Shown piece by piece: positions 44,810 through 57,379 of a stretch of 64,000 bases of DNA (positions are counted from its first letter, which is position 1; each line of letters starts with the position of its first letter). The position numbers were made by a program, and so were the translations under genes. This DNA comes from Brachynemurus nebulosus (lineage: Eukaryota; Arthropoda; Insecta; Neuroptera; Myrmeleontidae): positions 1,674,001 to 1,738,000 of the forward strand of contig JAPWDM010000001.1 of assembly GCA_035578155.1 (NCBI GenBank). Direction: 5' to 3'. Under the pieces are notes generated by a model that was not told where the DNA came from, did no database searches, and saw nothing but the letters and a program-made list of their open reading frames with translations.

Positions 44810-47800
44810 TTAATATGCTTTTTGTGTGTCCTAAAACAAGGAGCTTTTGATATATGAGGTTGGGACAGAGAACGTGCGATGTGCGCTTATGTATAATAGT
44901 GTGTATAATGTACTGGAAATAATAGTGATATTAATCATATCGCGTCCCTTAAATCATTTTTGTTAATTTAGAATTCGTATGAATCATTTGATCGTTGAAA
45001 TAATTACAGTACTATTAATTTGATAAATCTGTCAAAACACTGAAAATTTATTAATTATTAAATGATTAACTTTCTCATCTTACAGCAGTTATACAGGGTG
45101 TCGGGAAAATCAAGTTAATTCGAAGAAACTTTATAACACATCGATGGGTTTTTATGACGATAAGCTCGTATTTCAGAAATAACAACATTTTAAGAAACAC
45201 AAAAATTTAATAATTAATATTTATTTGTTGTTTTAGACAATTAATATTTTAAATAATTTTTTATTAATAATTACCTACATACTAATTTTAAATAAATACC
45301 TACATACTAATATTTTACTAACTTTTTAAACACTCATTTATAACACTGTTATTATTATTTTTTTTTTACAAAATGCTTAAAAAATAACAGTCATTCATTG
45401 TTTATGTACACAGGGATTATAAAGGACTGATTAGTCATCTATGATTTTCTTGTTGCTAGATTTGTTGTCAACAATTGAGAAAAGTCATTGGCCTTTAAAA
45501 TAAAAAAAACCATTAATTAGCTCAATCGATTTATTCCGATTTGTTAAGACTAGGAAATATGATCTAGGTGTATATTCTTAAGAATTTATTTATTTATTTT
45601 TAGAAATTTATTTATTTTTAGAAAATATTTCAATTTTTAATTATATGTAAATTCGAAAACAGAATACATAAATAAGTTTTTAAAATTATTCTGTGACTAT
45701 TTCTACAAAAGCACAGATATTAAAAAAAAAAATTGAACAAAATTGTGAAATTATATAGAGGCAAGCGAAGTAAAGTGCGTAAACCGATTTTGCGTTATAG
45801 TGTGCCGTTTAGCAACATTACATGAGCAGGATATGAAGGAATCCATTTTCGGTTTTAACAATAAATGTAGGTAAATTTGTGGAAAATAACTGAAAATATG
45901 TCGAAACAGAATAACTATGACAAATTTGTTTTTAATGGATTTTTAGGCAGTACAACGAAGTGAATTTTCTAAATTTAGTAGATTTGAGCATTACTTTATG
46001 TCATTTCATATTTGTTTTTAACAAATACATACATACTTGTGTCATTTTTTGATCAATACAACATGTTTAATAATGATGATATTGATTGAAACATGTCACA
46101 AGATTTATAAAATAAAACTCGTGTTTTTTGTAAGATATGTTTATTTATTAACATTTTCCAAATTACCGCGTCATTTAGTTAATATTTTGTCTTGCTCTTG
46201 TGTTAATTTAATTTTAATTTTCTTAATCATTTGCAACGACGAATTTTTTAAAAATCAGCTCTCAAGTTTCGCAAACAGGCTTACCGTCTCATTAAAAAGA
46301 CGACATCTACTTTATTTAGTTGCATTATGAATTTTTCTGATATTTTACCCAGCCTTTCACTCAACATGACATCATTTTTAACTTCCTACAAGAAAATTTT
46401 CCACAGCCTTTGTAATAGAGGGGCATACATACTTTTATGTTTATTGAAAGGGAAAAAGTTTGAGAGCCTCTGTTTTTTAGGGAATATTTACATTAAAATA
46501 ATCCAATAAGCTAACAATAATTTCTTTGAATAAAAATATTACACACAAAGAATCGTTAAAATAAAATATTTCGATAATACTTTTATTTTTTTTTTATTTT
46601 TTCAAATAAAAGACACAAAAGCTCTGGGATATTTAAATAGACACATTTGTACGTAGGTATACGTCATTGATTTCCCTTTCAGGGTCAATGTCCCGGCAGC
46701 TGGCAGATTTGAACTGTGCGTTTTATAGTACAATTTAGTGTTGATATCACGCAGAAGCTTATGCGTGGTTTACAGATAGGCACACTTTAAGTATTAAACG
46801 TATAATATGTAACTACGTCATATTATGTACGAACAACACTGTCTGTCCCGAAAATATTCAAACGTATCGACTGACTATATTATAATATTTGCGTATTTTT
46901 TTAATTTAACCGTATTTTTAACAGTCAAATATTTTTTAATTTATTCGTAATTTTTTTTTTTCGTAAATTAATGTTGGCCACATGGAAATTATTTGAAAAA
47001 TTTTTATTCTATTAATTTTAATATTAAAAAAACAAATCTTTTACATCCACCCATATTTCAATATAAATTATTAGCTATTTTTAATTTGAAAAAAGAATAA
47101 TGATATTTTGTCATTTTCCCATTTTCACGATTTTAATAAAACCGCCTACTTCATGTCCCAATAAATGGCATATTAAATTTTCATATGAAACAAATTAAAC
47201 CGTCCTAGTGTGACGGACGAATAACGACGTTCGGTAACTTTTATCTCAAAGCAGATGTGTCTATGAATTCAAATTATTAATTTTGCGCCATGATTGAGCC
47301 ATATAGAACAGTTTTTACTGTGTAAATACCAATATTTTTCGGGTATGGGCGCATAAAGTTTGCAAGCGTTAAAAAAGGTAAATGAGGCAGTATTGTATCC
47401 GGAAAAGTTAGGACTACGATCATTATCATCTTTGATGTTAAAAAAAGATCATTGTGTGCCTAAATCCAAAACTTAAAATTCAAATACGGTTATTTAATTG
47501 ACCTTTGAATTTTTTTTTTAATCAAAGAAAGAATTTCATTTTTTTTTTAATCAAAGAAAATAATTATTTTCATTTAAAAACAAACAAAAAAATTCAAAGA
47601 AATTTTTAATCTTTGAACAAAAAAAAAATCGTTTCGAATGTGTAAGAAATAAGAATAACAACCTTTTAATATTGAAGAAAAAAACTCGACTTTGGAATTT
47701 AGGATTTTGCAAAAAAATGAAAAACAGTAAAACGAACATCCTAGTTTCATTTTTAGAGCCCAAAAAATTTTCATAAAAAGATAACTACTGCCAGTAGACA

Positions 47801-47850
47801 AGAATTTGTTTCTCATAAAAATTGTGCTATTTAGCTTACAAAATACAAAC
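44810..47850. other. No recognised feature; chance ORFs
   Basis: Mostly AT-rich. Frames at 46037-46330 and 46327-46509 are low-complexity. GATTTGAGCATTACTTTATG at 45979 matches a piece beside the 37.7 kb palindrome (37627). The part at 46620-46870 is somewhat more complex, without ends or motifs that I can name. Confidence 0.4.
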
Positions 47851-47857
47851 TGGTATA

Positions 47858-48346
47858 GGGGAGGGGGGAGGCAAAACGTGGAAGGGGGGCAAAATGGGGT
47901 ACCCCGAAAATTTGGTAATAATTTTTATAATTTCAAATTTGATAATATTGGAAACCAAATAAATATATATTATTATAAATATATTATAATATATCAATAT
48001 TTACAAAAAATATTGATAATATAACTTTATGTAGGTATAGTAAGAATTATTAAAAAAATAATTATTTTTCGCCTCTATATCCACTACTAATATAAATGGT
48101 GATTCGTTTTACGTAAATTACTCCTAAAAAAAATATTATTTAGTAGCTTCGTTTTCTTATGAATTGATTTATAATCTTACATTATTAAGGGGTACCCATT
48201 TTGCCCGCAAAAAAAAAAATTTTTCTTACGGCAGCTCGAAATTTGATTATTTTACTTTAATTACGACTGAAAATAATAAGATTCAGCATATTTCAGTCCT
48301 TAAAATCATAACGGTTTCTTAAGTACCCCGTTTTGCCCCTCTTCCC
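47858..48346. mobile_element. TA-flanked TIR element, GGGGAGGGGGGAGGC end
   Basis: The left GGGGAGGGGGGAGGCAAAAC and right (other strand) GGGAAGAGGGGCAAAACGGG are bounded by TA. The word GGGGCAAAATGGGGTACC recurs internally as GGGGTACCCATTTTGCCC at 48190-48207. It belongs to the GGGGA/TA structural group. It is 489 bp without coding. Confidence 0.7.
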
Positions 48347-48349
48347 TAG

Positions 48350-50155
48350 ACACTTTTTTGAATTGTCGTATCAATCTTATTTTTTCATAATAATTAACTG
48401 TTTCTGAATAAAAACGAACAGATTCAGATTGCTGTCAATTTTAGTTTACTCGCAATAGTTTTCCCATTCATCACTAGATGCCTTTTTAAACATTACACCC
48501 CCCCCCCCTATTTGATTTCCCAACACATGCGACTAGATAATAAAAAAAAAATATTAAGGAAATATTTTTGAAATTCTGATTTCGAATGAATAACGGATTG
48601 TTTCGTTAGGTCACAAAAGTGTTCTATTTTATGTGCTTAAATAGAGGGTGCAACTTTTGAGTGCAAATTGACCTCACCAGGTTGTGTGACTTGGCAAACT
48701 TCATCACTATACCAAATTTCATCAAAATCCCTTGGTGGTTTCATAGATAGTTAGAGATCAAAATGGCTCTGCTAACAGACAGACACACTTTTTTTGTAAA
48801 TGACTCATTTAGACTCAGAACTCAAGACATGTATTTCCGTTAAAAACTTGACATCGAATTTTTACACGATCACATAACTTGATCTAGAGGCATGTAATGT
48901 ATTAGATCAAGACAAAACATTGATGGGTTATTTATAGTAATCACACATCAAAAGCGCACAATTTACGGTATTATCAACATTATTCAAACATGAATAACAC
49001 ATTTTCATTAACGTGTATACTTACCTACCGTCTTTTTATAATTGTGAATTTCGTTTAATTATAACGTCATTCAATTTAAACTTGTTTCTCGTATTACTGT
49101 TGTGATTACTGCACATATTTAAAAAAAAAAATGTACATATTACAAACGAAAATAATGTCAATGACCCCGTTCAAAGCGTACACAAAACATACACATACTT
49201 ACTATACGAGCAAACATATGCTATGTCAAAAAGTTTATTATTTTTTTTTTCAATTCAAAAGAAAACTCATTAAGAACAAGTGAAGTACCTACATGCTGTA
49301 TTTTACATAAATTTTCACAATTTTCACGCATACGTATTTTTGAGAGATCTTTTGCTAATGGAATTCATCTCATCAGATAAAATATTTATTTCCGGCATAA
49401 AGTTATAACTTTATTTCTATTTTTTTTTTTCGCGGCAAAGACAAACATATTAATAATGTTGTTTGTATATATATTTAATAAATCTCTTAATTCAACAACT
49501 CCGTGTAAAAATTCGAAAAAATAAAAAACAAAATATTAATAACTGCCTGTAAAAAAAAAAAATAAATGTATCTAAGCATATTGTATAGGCGTACACTCTG
49601 TGATTTTGTTAGTGTTACAAAGTTCAGGAGTTCAATAAACGCGGGACTGTGTAATGAGTGTATTATACATTATACATACATTTTTCTTACAATTAATAGG
49701 GGATGGTACAGTTAATGACACCGTGGCGCCATAAAATATTGATATTTGTTGAAATTGTATTAAAAGAGCTCAAGCCGAATAAGCATCGGAATAAGAATTT
49801 GTTTGAATATACCTACCGCATATAATACTGCGGAAAGATATTAAGGAAAAATTCCAGTTACAACTGTTAATGATTGTGATCGAGAATAGTTATTATTTTG
49901 GCTAAATGCTTCAAAAGTGAAGGTTACAAAGTTTCTGTCAAAGCAGGATGCAAGATTGTGATTCAGTCAAAAATATAGAAGATATTACAACATGTAACCT
50001 TATGGAACCATTGTTGCTCAACATTTTTTACTCTTCTAATTTTTTTACTAGTTACTTCCCAATAGTGGGTGAGTGCGAAATTAGGATTAAAAAAATTTCA
50101 GGCTCATACTGTTTTTGCGGCAATTTTAATTATTTCAAGTGTTGCGCTAGTGTAT
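48350..50155. other. No gene; Helitron-like words at 48.6-48.8 kb
   Basis: ATACCAAATTTCATCAAAATCC and ACAGACAGACACAC at 48711-48789 resemble Helitron body text, but no termini are present. TAGGGGATGGTACAGTTAAT at 49697 may be a solo GGGGA-type left end. The rest is AT-rich. Confidence 0.4.
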
Positions 50156-50159
50156 CTAA

Positions 50160-50615
50160 AGCCGCTGCTACACGATGCTACGAACACCTTCCAACATTCG
50201 ACGTTGGATGGTTCATAGCATCGTGTAGCCGTTGTTCGAACCTACGAGTGTCCAATGTCGAGCGTCAAACGTTCGCATTTGGTCGTGTCCCGTTCGATGT
50301 CGGTATTCTTGCACCGAGTCAAAGGGATGCTTCGAACGTTTGAAGGTCAATGTTGGTTGCGTTGGTTGGTTCGACCCAGCAGCTGCACGACTCGTTCATG
50401 TGAAGAGAGACAACATCAGTGTATAAAATTAGAGATAACATCAGACAGATAACAGCGTCGTCCACTGAGTACCAACACATCATCATTCGTATTGGATCAA
50501 ACATTCGATTCATCGTGTAGCAGATACATTCGTCGCACCAACTATCGAACTTAATTGCCTCAAACGTTCGATCGAACGTTGGAAGGAACGTTCGTAGCAT
50601 CGTGTAGAACCCGCT
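50160..50615. mobile_element. PIF/Harbinger-like MITE, TAA TSD
   Basis: AGCCGCTGCTACACGATGCT and (other strand) AGCGGGTTCTACACGATGCT open the two ends, with CGAACGTTC/CCTTCCAACNTTCGA words inside. TAA flanks both (50157-50159 and 50616-50618). It is 456 bp and GC-richer than its surroundings. Overlapping frames in it are shadows of the repeat. Confidence 0.75.
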
Positions 50616-50794
50616 TAACTCTGTTAATCTTACAAATACTAAGACAAACTAAAAAGCAAAATTATCAGAATAATCTGCTCTAGATTTTTTTATCCTTATA
50701 TAATATTACCTAAATAGCGGGGAAAGTGCAGGAAAAAATTCACAACTATAAAATGAAAATTAACTTAAAACAGGATTTTTAGAGTTGAAAATTA

Positions 50795-51436
50795 CACTGG
50801 CCTGCGATGGTTTCCCCCTTTAAAATTTGACAACTGATTTTGATAGATTTTAGGGCGCTGATTACGAAAAAAATATTCAAAAAATTCCAGCACGTCAGAA
50901 TTTTTAGATATTAGGTATTAAAATTTTTGACTAAAATTACCTAGGTCGACCAAGTCAAAAATAGATTATTCATTTATATTTATTTCGTAGCTAAAAAAAA
51001 AATTATTACATAGTTGTAATTGGCTTTTAGGAACACATTCTCATCAATGGTTTATTAAATGAAACCTAATTAACTAAGTGACATATCTTTATTTTGGGAA
51101 AAAAAGGTGAATTTTAAGGTTATCCGCTAATGAGCTCATTATTGAGGGTAATTTATTTTTTTCTATTCAGTTTTAATTGATAACTAAACCTCGCAAAACG
51201 GTGCTAACGGGGCCGTACTTATAAGAACTAAAGAAATAAATAAAAATGCATAATCTATTCTTGACTTAGTCGACCTATAGGTAATTTTAGTCAAAGATTT
51301 TAATACGTAATATCTAAAAATTCTGACGTGCTGGAATTTTTTGAATAATTTTTTCGTAATCAGCGCACCAAAATACCCTAAGATCAATCATCAAATCCAA
51401 AAGGGGGTGACATGACTTAAAATTCGCAGGCCGGTG
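50795..51436. mobile_element. Long-TIR element, CAC(T/C)GGCCTGCG ends, TTA TSD
   Basis: CACTGGCCTGCGA and (other strand) CACCGGCCTGCGA start arms of roughly 200 bp. They remain similar through TCCAGCACGTCAGAATTTTT and ACTAAAATTACCTA. The flanks are TTA on both sides. A 3-bp TSD with CACT-type ends fits CACTA/EnSpm; a TWA target also fits Harbinger. Non-coding. Confidence 0.7.
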
Positions 51437-51810
51437 TTATTAAAAGGAAGAAGATTTCACTTTTTTTCTTGTACAAGTTTAATATAGCACTACTAGCTGC
51501 AGAAGCTTCAAGTTGGAGAAATTTGTGCTTTTTTATACAGTTTTCAAAAATCGCCAAAGCGTATTTCGGTAATATTTAAAGATGAGTATTTCAAAAGAGA
51601 TTAAATGAAAAATTATGAAATTAATACAAATTACACTTATTTATGATAATAGAGTTATGATAAAAATTTCTTGACTGAGATTTAACTGGATCCAGAGTTA
51701 CAAAAGTCATTTTTGTAACATAAAAATTACGTCATTAGTTCACAAAGGGTTACTGGCCTATTCACATTTTTTTTTTAAATTATCGCCAAGGAACGTAGGA
51801 TAATGAAATG

Positions 51811-51858
51811 ATTAATGTTATGAAACATTTTGTCATAAAAATGTTTTATAACATTAAT
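51811..51858. repeat. Hairpin, 21-bp arms
   Basis: ATTAATGTTATGAAACATTTT and AAAATGTTTTATAACATTAAT are inverse with one mismatch around a 6-base loop. Confidence 0.75.
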
Positions 51859-51974
51859 GCTGTGATGTCGTAAAAAATATTTGGGGAGTCATAGTAACAA
51901 TTAACTACAGATTATTCATATACTTATATAGTTATATACTCATTTTCTACACATTTCTGTATATTTCTAGTCAT

Positions 51975-52042
51975 TTGGAGGAGTCCTTTAAAAGTTTTAA
52001 GTACAAAAGGATGCCGCGGACCAAAAAGTTTGAGAAGCACTG
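51975..52042 (-). mobile_element. hAT terminus, solo
   Basis: On the minus strand the sequence opens CAGTGCTTCTCAAACTTTTT then GGTCCGCGGCATCC, the common hAT (Buster/Charlie class) terminus. No partner or 8-bp TSD was found. Confidence 0.55.
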
Positions 52043-52151
52043 AGCTAAGGAATACAATAAAATTTTATAATTATTATGAGTAATGGTCCGGATGAAATTT
52101 AAAAGAGAAGATTCGACGAAAAAAAGTCCAAGTAAGCAAAATTCTTTTATG

Positions 52152-53554
52152 TAATGGCAGGCAATGAATTGACGACATGGGTGGAATAATAGCCTAACTC
52201 GCGTTAGAAAGTTTTTCCGTAAATTGCATTTTTTTGTAGCTCTGGGATAGCTCTATTTGTAAAAAAAAATTCACTTTAAAATCTTAGAAAATAACGAAGA
52301 TATTAATAATTTTGTGTTAGGTTGTTATTTTCGCAATTTGCTATTAGTTGACCTAACTTAAATTAAACCATGTAACACATACATACATTTTAATTGATTA
52401 GGATGTGCGTGAAAAATTGGGTTCTAATAAGAATTATATAGGTACGGTACGTATATCCAACAAAAATATTGTTTTCATAAGGTAGCCTATAAGGTACTTC
52501 TGATTATACTTAAAAGAAAATTATTAAGACCGAACCTTTTTTTATTTTAAATGTAGTGTTTTGATTTTGAATTGACAGTTGAGATGATTTTCCTATAAGA
52601 ATGTCTAATTTCTAAACATAAATACATAATTCTTAATTCTTAAATGTTAAATATGAATGATAGTTCTTTACGATATATAACTAAAAATGAGGTATATCTA
52701 AGTTTATAAAATATTGTTTTTAAATCATATAAAATAATTTGTTTCCTCCTAATTTCATAACGGCACTGTATGTGTATCTGTATGTATTTTAAAAAAAATA
52801 TTTTTGTTTTGCCAATTATGTGTATTTATATACATACCTATATTACCTATGTACACTGGAGCATCGATTATGCGAACTATAATAGGTTTGGTTAATCGAT
52901 CATTTTCGAAAAAGAAAAAAAAAACATTAGTGTTATATTATGTATATGAGCATAGTGAAACGAATAAACAATAATAATAAACAGAAATATCTTTTGTACA
53001 TACTACGATGCTTACACAAAAACAAATAAATAAAAATTACATATAGTACATAAAGGTACATAGCGCTAAATAATGGTAAACACGTAAACAGTAGGCTTAT
53101 ATTTTAGAAAACAACAAAAAGTTCCACAATAGAGGTAGTAGTTACAAAAGGATTAATTTGCCAAGGGAAAAAACTATCAAGGAATAAGGTGATTAAAGAA
53201 ATAGACGGAACTACTACTAAATTTGAATTTTGTCTTCTGGAACGCGTTTGGTTAATCGAGGTTCAGATAATCGATGCTCCACTGTACTTATTTTATTACT
53301 TGTTTAGTATCCATGTTTAGTATAGCTGGTGGACTTTTTATTTAAAAAAATCTTGACTTAAATTTTTAATTTAATTTAGGTTGTTATTGTATCCAAGTTG
53401 TCATTTTCATATTAATCCGTCGCCAATAATTTTATTTGAATTTCGGAAATAAGAACCTAATTTCTGAAATATTTAAATCAATTTATCTCAAAACTAGTAT
53501 TTTGAAATTAGGCTATTATTCCACCCATGTCGTCAATTGCTTTCATGCTCATTA
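52152..53554. mobile_element. TIR element hosting a nested MITE
   Basis: GACGACATGGGTGGAATAAT followed by AGCCTAA near 52171 is mirrored by TTAGGCTATTATTCCACCCA near 53510, with a weaker outer match TAATG..C. It is about 1.4 kb. A subterminal AATT.GGTTCT.ATAAG pair (52414 and 53445) is also inverted. The 52854-53284 MITE is inside. No coding. Confidence 0.6.
52854..53284. mobile_element. Pogo/Tigger-like MITE, TA TSD
   Basis: CACTGGAGCATCGATTATGC and (other strand) CAGTGGAGCATCGATTATCT are flanked by TA, with GGTTTGGTTAATCGA at both subterminal regions. It is 431 bp and non-coding. Confidence 0.75.
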
Positions 53555-53559
53555 GTGTT

Positions 53560-54130
53560 TGATTTAGTATCAAGGCAAAACTGCGTTCAGCCACATCTAT
53601 TGAAGTGTTCGTTCAGATTTATTCGCAATATCTATGCACACCTTTATAGTGATAATTTTACAATTAATTCACCGTCCAAAGTTAACTAACATTTTTTATA
53701 ATCTTTCTTACGCCTCCTTCAGGCCGAAACGATAAGTAGTAAATAATAAGTACAGTACATAAAGAAGTTATTATATTTACTAAGTTACTTTAAGTTTCAA
53801 AATTCTCACGAGAAAATATTTCTTAAAATTGGTTATCTATTAAAATTGGCCTTTAATTTGTTAATAGTATGATTATCCGAACCTTACAGGCCGATCTTAT
53901 AATTATTTCGCTGTCCGAACCAAAATCTTAAAAAAAAAATGTGTTAATGTGTGATGACATTTGATATACCTAAAAAAGTTAAGTAATAAGAACATGAATG
54001 TGATCGTCCAATTAATATTTTAAACAATAAACAGGATTCAAAGATGTATTGATATACTTTCGAAAGTCTCAAAACTAAAAAAAATTGCTCATTCTTTTAG
54101 AAATGTCTAAATACAATCAACTTAATTTTC
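53560..54130. other. No recognised feature
   Basis: AT-rich DNA without structure that I can name. Confidence 0.4.
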
Positions 54131-54132
54131 TT

Positions 54133-54308
54133 AACTACTACTTGTCTATGAGACGACGATCTCTAATAGCAGGACGAAGGGAAGAGGAAAATTGACACGA
54201 ACTGTTACTCTAAAAAGAGACAGACGGAATACATATTATGCTAAAAAGAGACAGATCACAATGAAGGCAACGACGGCGTCAGAGATTATCGTCTCATAGA
54301 CAAGTTGT
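54133..54308 (+). mobile_element. MITE, TTGTCTATGAGACGA ends, copy 1
   Basis: TTGTCTATGAGACGACGATC at 54142 is inverse to GATTATCGTCTCATAGACAA. The core carries AGGACGAAGGGAAGAGG and ACGACGGCGTCAGAG. An inverted copy lies at 58681-58854. TSD length was not resolved. Confidence 0.75.
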
Positions 54309-54404
54309 GCCTTATTTTTTTTTAATTTTCTCTTATCTATTTCATCTTTCTCTTATCTTTTTAGCTTCTTGGATAACATCTCTAATTATATACTCTCACA
54401 TTTT

Positions 54405-55030
54405 TTTTTTATGCGGTCGGTTTTTGTGCGACATGCGAAATTTGTGAGCTTTTATTTACCTACATTACGCACTTTGATAAGAATTTTAATACTGCATAAA
54501 AAAAACTGCACAAAAACTGACCGTTAGTGATGAGCAAGATTAGTCTTGGTCTTGCAGTCTTGTCTTGGTCTTGAATTTTTTGCAAGACCAAGACCAAAAC
54601 CAAGACTATGTATACCAAGAGCAAGACCAAGACCAAGACTATAAGTATGGCTGCAAGACCAATATCAAGACTCAAGTGAGCAAGACCAAGACAAAAGCAA
54701 GAAAAAAGCAAGACTTTTGCTAAACTATTTAAATAGTTTGGAAGTACAATTAATACATAGAGATAGTAAAAATTCTGATTTTAAAAGAAAAAAATTCGCT
54801 AATAAAAAAATGCAAGAAAGTGCGAGATTTTTTAGCAATAACAAAACCAAGACCAAGACTGCATTTTGCAAGATCAAGACCAAGACCAAGACTCAAACTG
54901 CTCTAGCAAGACCAATACCAAGACTCTTAATGCAAGAACAAGACCAAGACCAAGACTTGGTAGTCTTGGTCTTGGTCTTGCATTTGCGCATCACTACTGA
55001 CCGCATAAAAGAAGGTTTGAGTGTAAAAGA
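54405..55030. mobile_element. Relic of the 17.1 kb-type element, split by hAT
   Basis: TTTTATGCGGTCGGTTTTTG and ACTGCATAAAAAAAACTGCAC at the left, and GACCGCATAAAAGAAGG then TTTGAGTG at the right, match the GCATAAAAAA/TTTTTGTGCGG style of 17114-17658. The hAT at 54525-54996 sits in CTGACCG. Confidence 0.5.
54525..54996. mobile_element. hAT element filled with CAAGAC/GTCTTG repeats
   Basis: TAGTGATGAGCAAG and (other strand) TAGTGATGCGCAAA are the ends. The flanks CTGACCGT and CTGACCGC match at 7 of 8. The words AAGACCAAGACCAAGAC and TCTTGGTCTTGG recur throughout, left to right and inverted. So hexamer arrays make up much of the 472 bp. Confidence 0.75.
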
Positions 55031-55086
55031 ACTTTGTCAATGAGCATTTACCATATTTTAGCATATAACTAAATAAATACCGGAAG

Positions 55087-55230
55087 TGTCCGCAAATCTC
55101 CGACGGTGAAATATATTTGTAATCTTGTCCGGTCAATGTCAGGTAGTAAAAACCCTTACTGTCCGCAAATCTCCGCGAATATGATATGTCCGCAAATCTC
55201 CGCGAATATGATATGTCCGCAAATCTCCGG
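55087..55230 (+). repeat. 27-bp tandem repeat
   Basis: TGTCCGCAAATCTCCG occurs at 55087, 55160, 55187 and 55214. The last three are spaced exactly 27 bases (unit ends CGAATATGATA). 27 is a multiple of three, so a chance ORF shows a 9-residue repeat (CPQISANMI). I do not take it as a gene. Confidence 0.85.
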
Positions 55231-55239
55231 ACACCAATT

Positions 55240-55980
55240 TATTAAAATATACAACCACGTTATTGTATTTTCCTGTTCTACTTATACATTTTACTTACGA
55301 CTTATTACTAACTGCTGCGATGTGAACGAGGTATTAGATAGTAAAGGAGAATAAATTATGTATTATTTAGACGCAGCAACTATATATATTAAAAGTTAGT
55401 AAGAAAAATTCTTACATAAAAGTCCCGCTAATATTACTTAATAATGAAATGCAGACATAATAAAACTTTTCACTTTATAGCTAGCTCATAATGCAGTCTT
55501 AACTCTTTATTTAAATAATTCAGTATGCTATAAATAAAATATACTTACTAATACTCACATACAAATTATACCTATACAACAAAAAAACCTTTTTCCGAAA
55601 AGCTTATTATGTAACAACAATATTTAAAATAAAATCTCACATTCCAGTTCCGTTTGCATAGTAAGTAGGTTCAGCCATTAAGAATGGGATAAGCGAAACG
55701 GTAAGGGGTCAAATAAATGATATTCCATTGGTTAAATTTTAATGAAATATTAATTTTATTGAACCGCACATATCTAACAACTAGCGGCCATTTTATACAA
55801 GGTGTTTCAGTTATTGAAATCAATTGATTTGTCAACACTATCAATGTATAAATTCATTTTCCGTTGACCGCAGTCATTTCAAAAACAAAAATTACATATT
55901 TTATTATAAACGAAAAATTAATCGTCCGAATTTCATGAAAATCGAATGAAATTACACGTAGAAAAACCATCCCGTAATCA
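55240..55980. other. No recognised feature
   Basis: AT-rich DNA; no TIR pair, coding frame or RNA found. Confidence 0.4.
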
Positions 55981-55985
55981 ATATA

Positions 55986-56448
55986 CAGTAAAACCTCTGT
56001 TAACCGGACAGCAGCGTCATGTAAAAATTGGTCCGACTAACAGAGGTGTCCGCTTAACAGGGGCAGAGTAAATAATAAGTACTAAGTAATGTAGTAGGTA
56101 CTCAGAACTAACGAATTTAGATACTTATACAAAAATATAACGCTTACAAATGCATCATCACATTAGAATCATTGTTAGCAAGTTAAAACATGAACAATTA
56201 TACCTAACCCATCCATATAAGTATACATACGCACTAGACGTACTCGCGCCCGGTTAGTGGAGGTAATGCTGTGCTAGTTAATATGTCTTCGTCAAAAACT
56301 TTTGTGCCCGTGTCCAATTAACAGAGGGTCCGTTTAAGAGAGTGCTGAATGCATTGGTTTTAGTATAGCATATTACCGTCATAAAAAACTTATCCGGCTA
56401 TAGGAGGGATCCGATTAAGAGAAGTGTCCGTAATCAGAGGTTCTACTG
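55986..56448. mobile_element. Tigger/pogo-like MITE, TA TSD
   Basis: CAGTAAAACCTCTGTTAACC then GGACA and (other strand) CAGTAGAACCTCTGATTACG then GACAC are flanked by TA. Subterminal CGCTTAACAGGGGC and GTCCGTTTAAGAGAG words repeat the theme. It is 463 bp and non-coding. Confidence 0.75.
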
Positions 56449-56924
56449 TAATTTGTTTTCAAAATATGCGAGACGAAAAAATTCGGTAAACGTACATACA
56501 TATACATAGAAGCACACAAGGAGAGCGACTTTAGGGTCCTCAAAGTTGGGCCATTCGAAAATCGCGGGCGCAAGGCTGTGGTAGGTATTATATAGGTCAT
56601 GTAAAATAATAAAGATAAATAGCCATTTATATAGTTTCTAAAAATATTTTGCAATAGAATAATAGTTTGTTTTTGCATATTATGTACATATGTATTATAC
56701 AAATACACAATTAGGTATTCCCTGGAGGCTTTTCATCTTTATTACTTTACATACTTATATATACCTACAACAGCTATGTATTTTTCTGTTCCCTTAATGT
56801 GTTCTATTTATTACTATTGCATTCTACTTGCTACTTGCAACTAATAACTAATCATTAACTACTAAACGATTCTGTGTAGACTTTTAATTACACGAGACGA
56901 ATAAATTCTTCTTAAGGTACCATC

Positions 56925-57375
56925 ACAGTGTGATTTGCCGAAAAATAGACAAATTTTCACAATTTTTTTTCGGATGGATAGGATGGGGGAATAGGGATGA
57001 ATTTTTTTACGATTAATACCACTATTTAACAATACAAAAATATTTTTTTTATTTATTTTTATTTATATTTTATAATTATTATAATTTTTTGAAAAAAATG
57101 TCTTTAAAAAAGAACGAAATTTGGTGCCCACGATTGCGGCCGCAGTTTTTATCTAAAAAAAAAAATTCAAATAGACTATCAATCTGTAGGTAAGCCGCTA
57201 TGTTCCTCTGGGAGCTTTTTTTTGAAATCTTCCTAAATAAAAAAAATATTTTTGTATTGTTAAATAGTGGTATTAATCGTAAAAAAAATTCATCCCCATT
57301 CCCCCATCCTATCCAGCCGAAAAAAAATTGTGAAAATTGATTATTTTTCGGCAAATAACACTGTGATGCTACCTT
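56925..57375. mobile_element. MITE with about 130-bp TIRs
   Basis: AAGGTACCATCACAGTGTGA and (other strand) AAGGTAGCATCACAGTGTTA open arms that stay similar through ATGGGGGAAT.GGGATGAA and TAATACCACTATTTAACAAT. The TSD is not clear. The 91-residue minus frame in the right half is a shadow. Confidence 0.75.
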
Positions 57376-57379
57376 TAGT

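Noticed and set aside
46037..46509. Two consecutive hydrophobic ORFs
   Set aside because: Leu/Ile/Phe-rich frames are expected by chance in AT-rich DNA; no family motif and no start context.
50160..50615. Several overlapping ORFs of 64-131 residues
   Set aside because: They arise from the GC-richer body and inverted ends of the Harbinger-like MITE.
55106..55354. ORF with a 9-residue repeat
   Set aside because: The repeat follows from a 27-bp tandem array; sequence outside it has no coding character.
57079..57354. 91-residue minus-strand ORF
   Set aside because: It lies in the right arm of the long-TIR MITE at 56925-57375.
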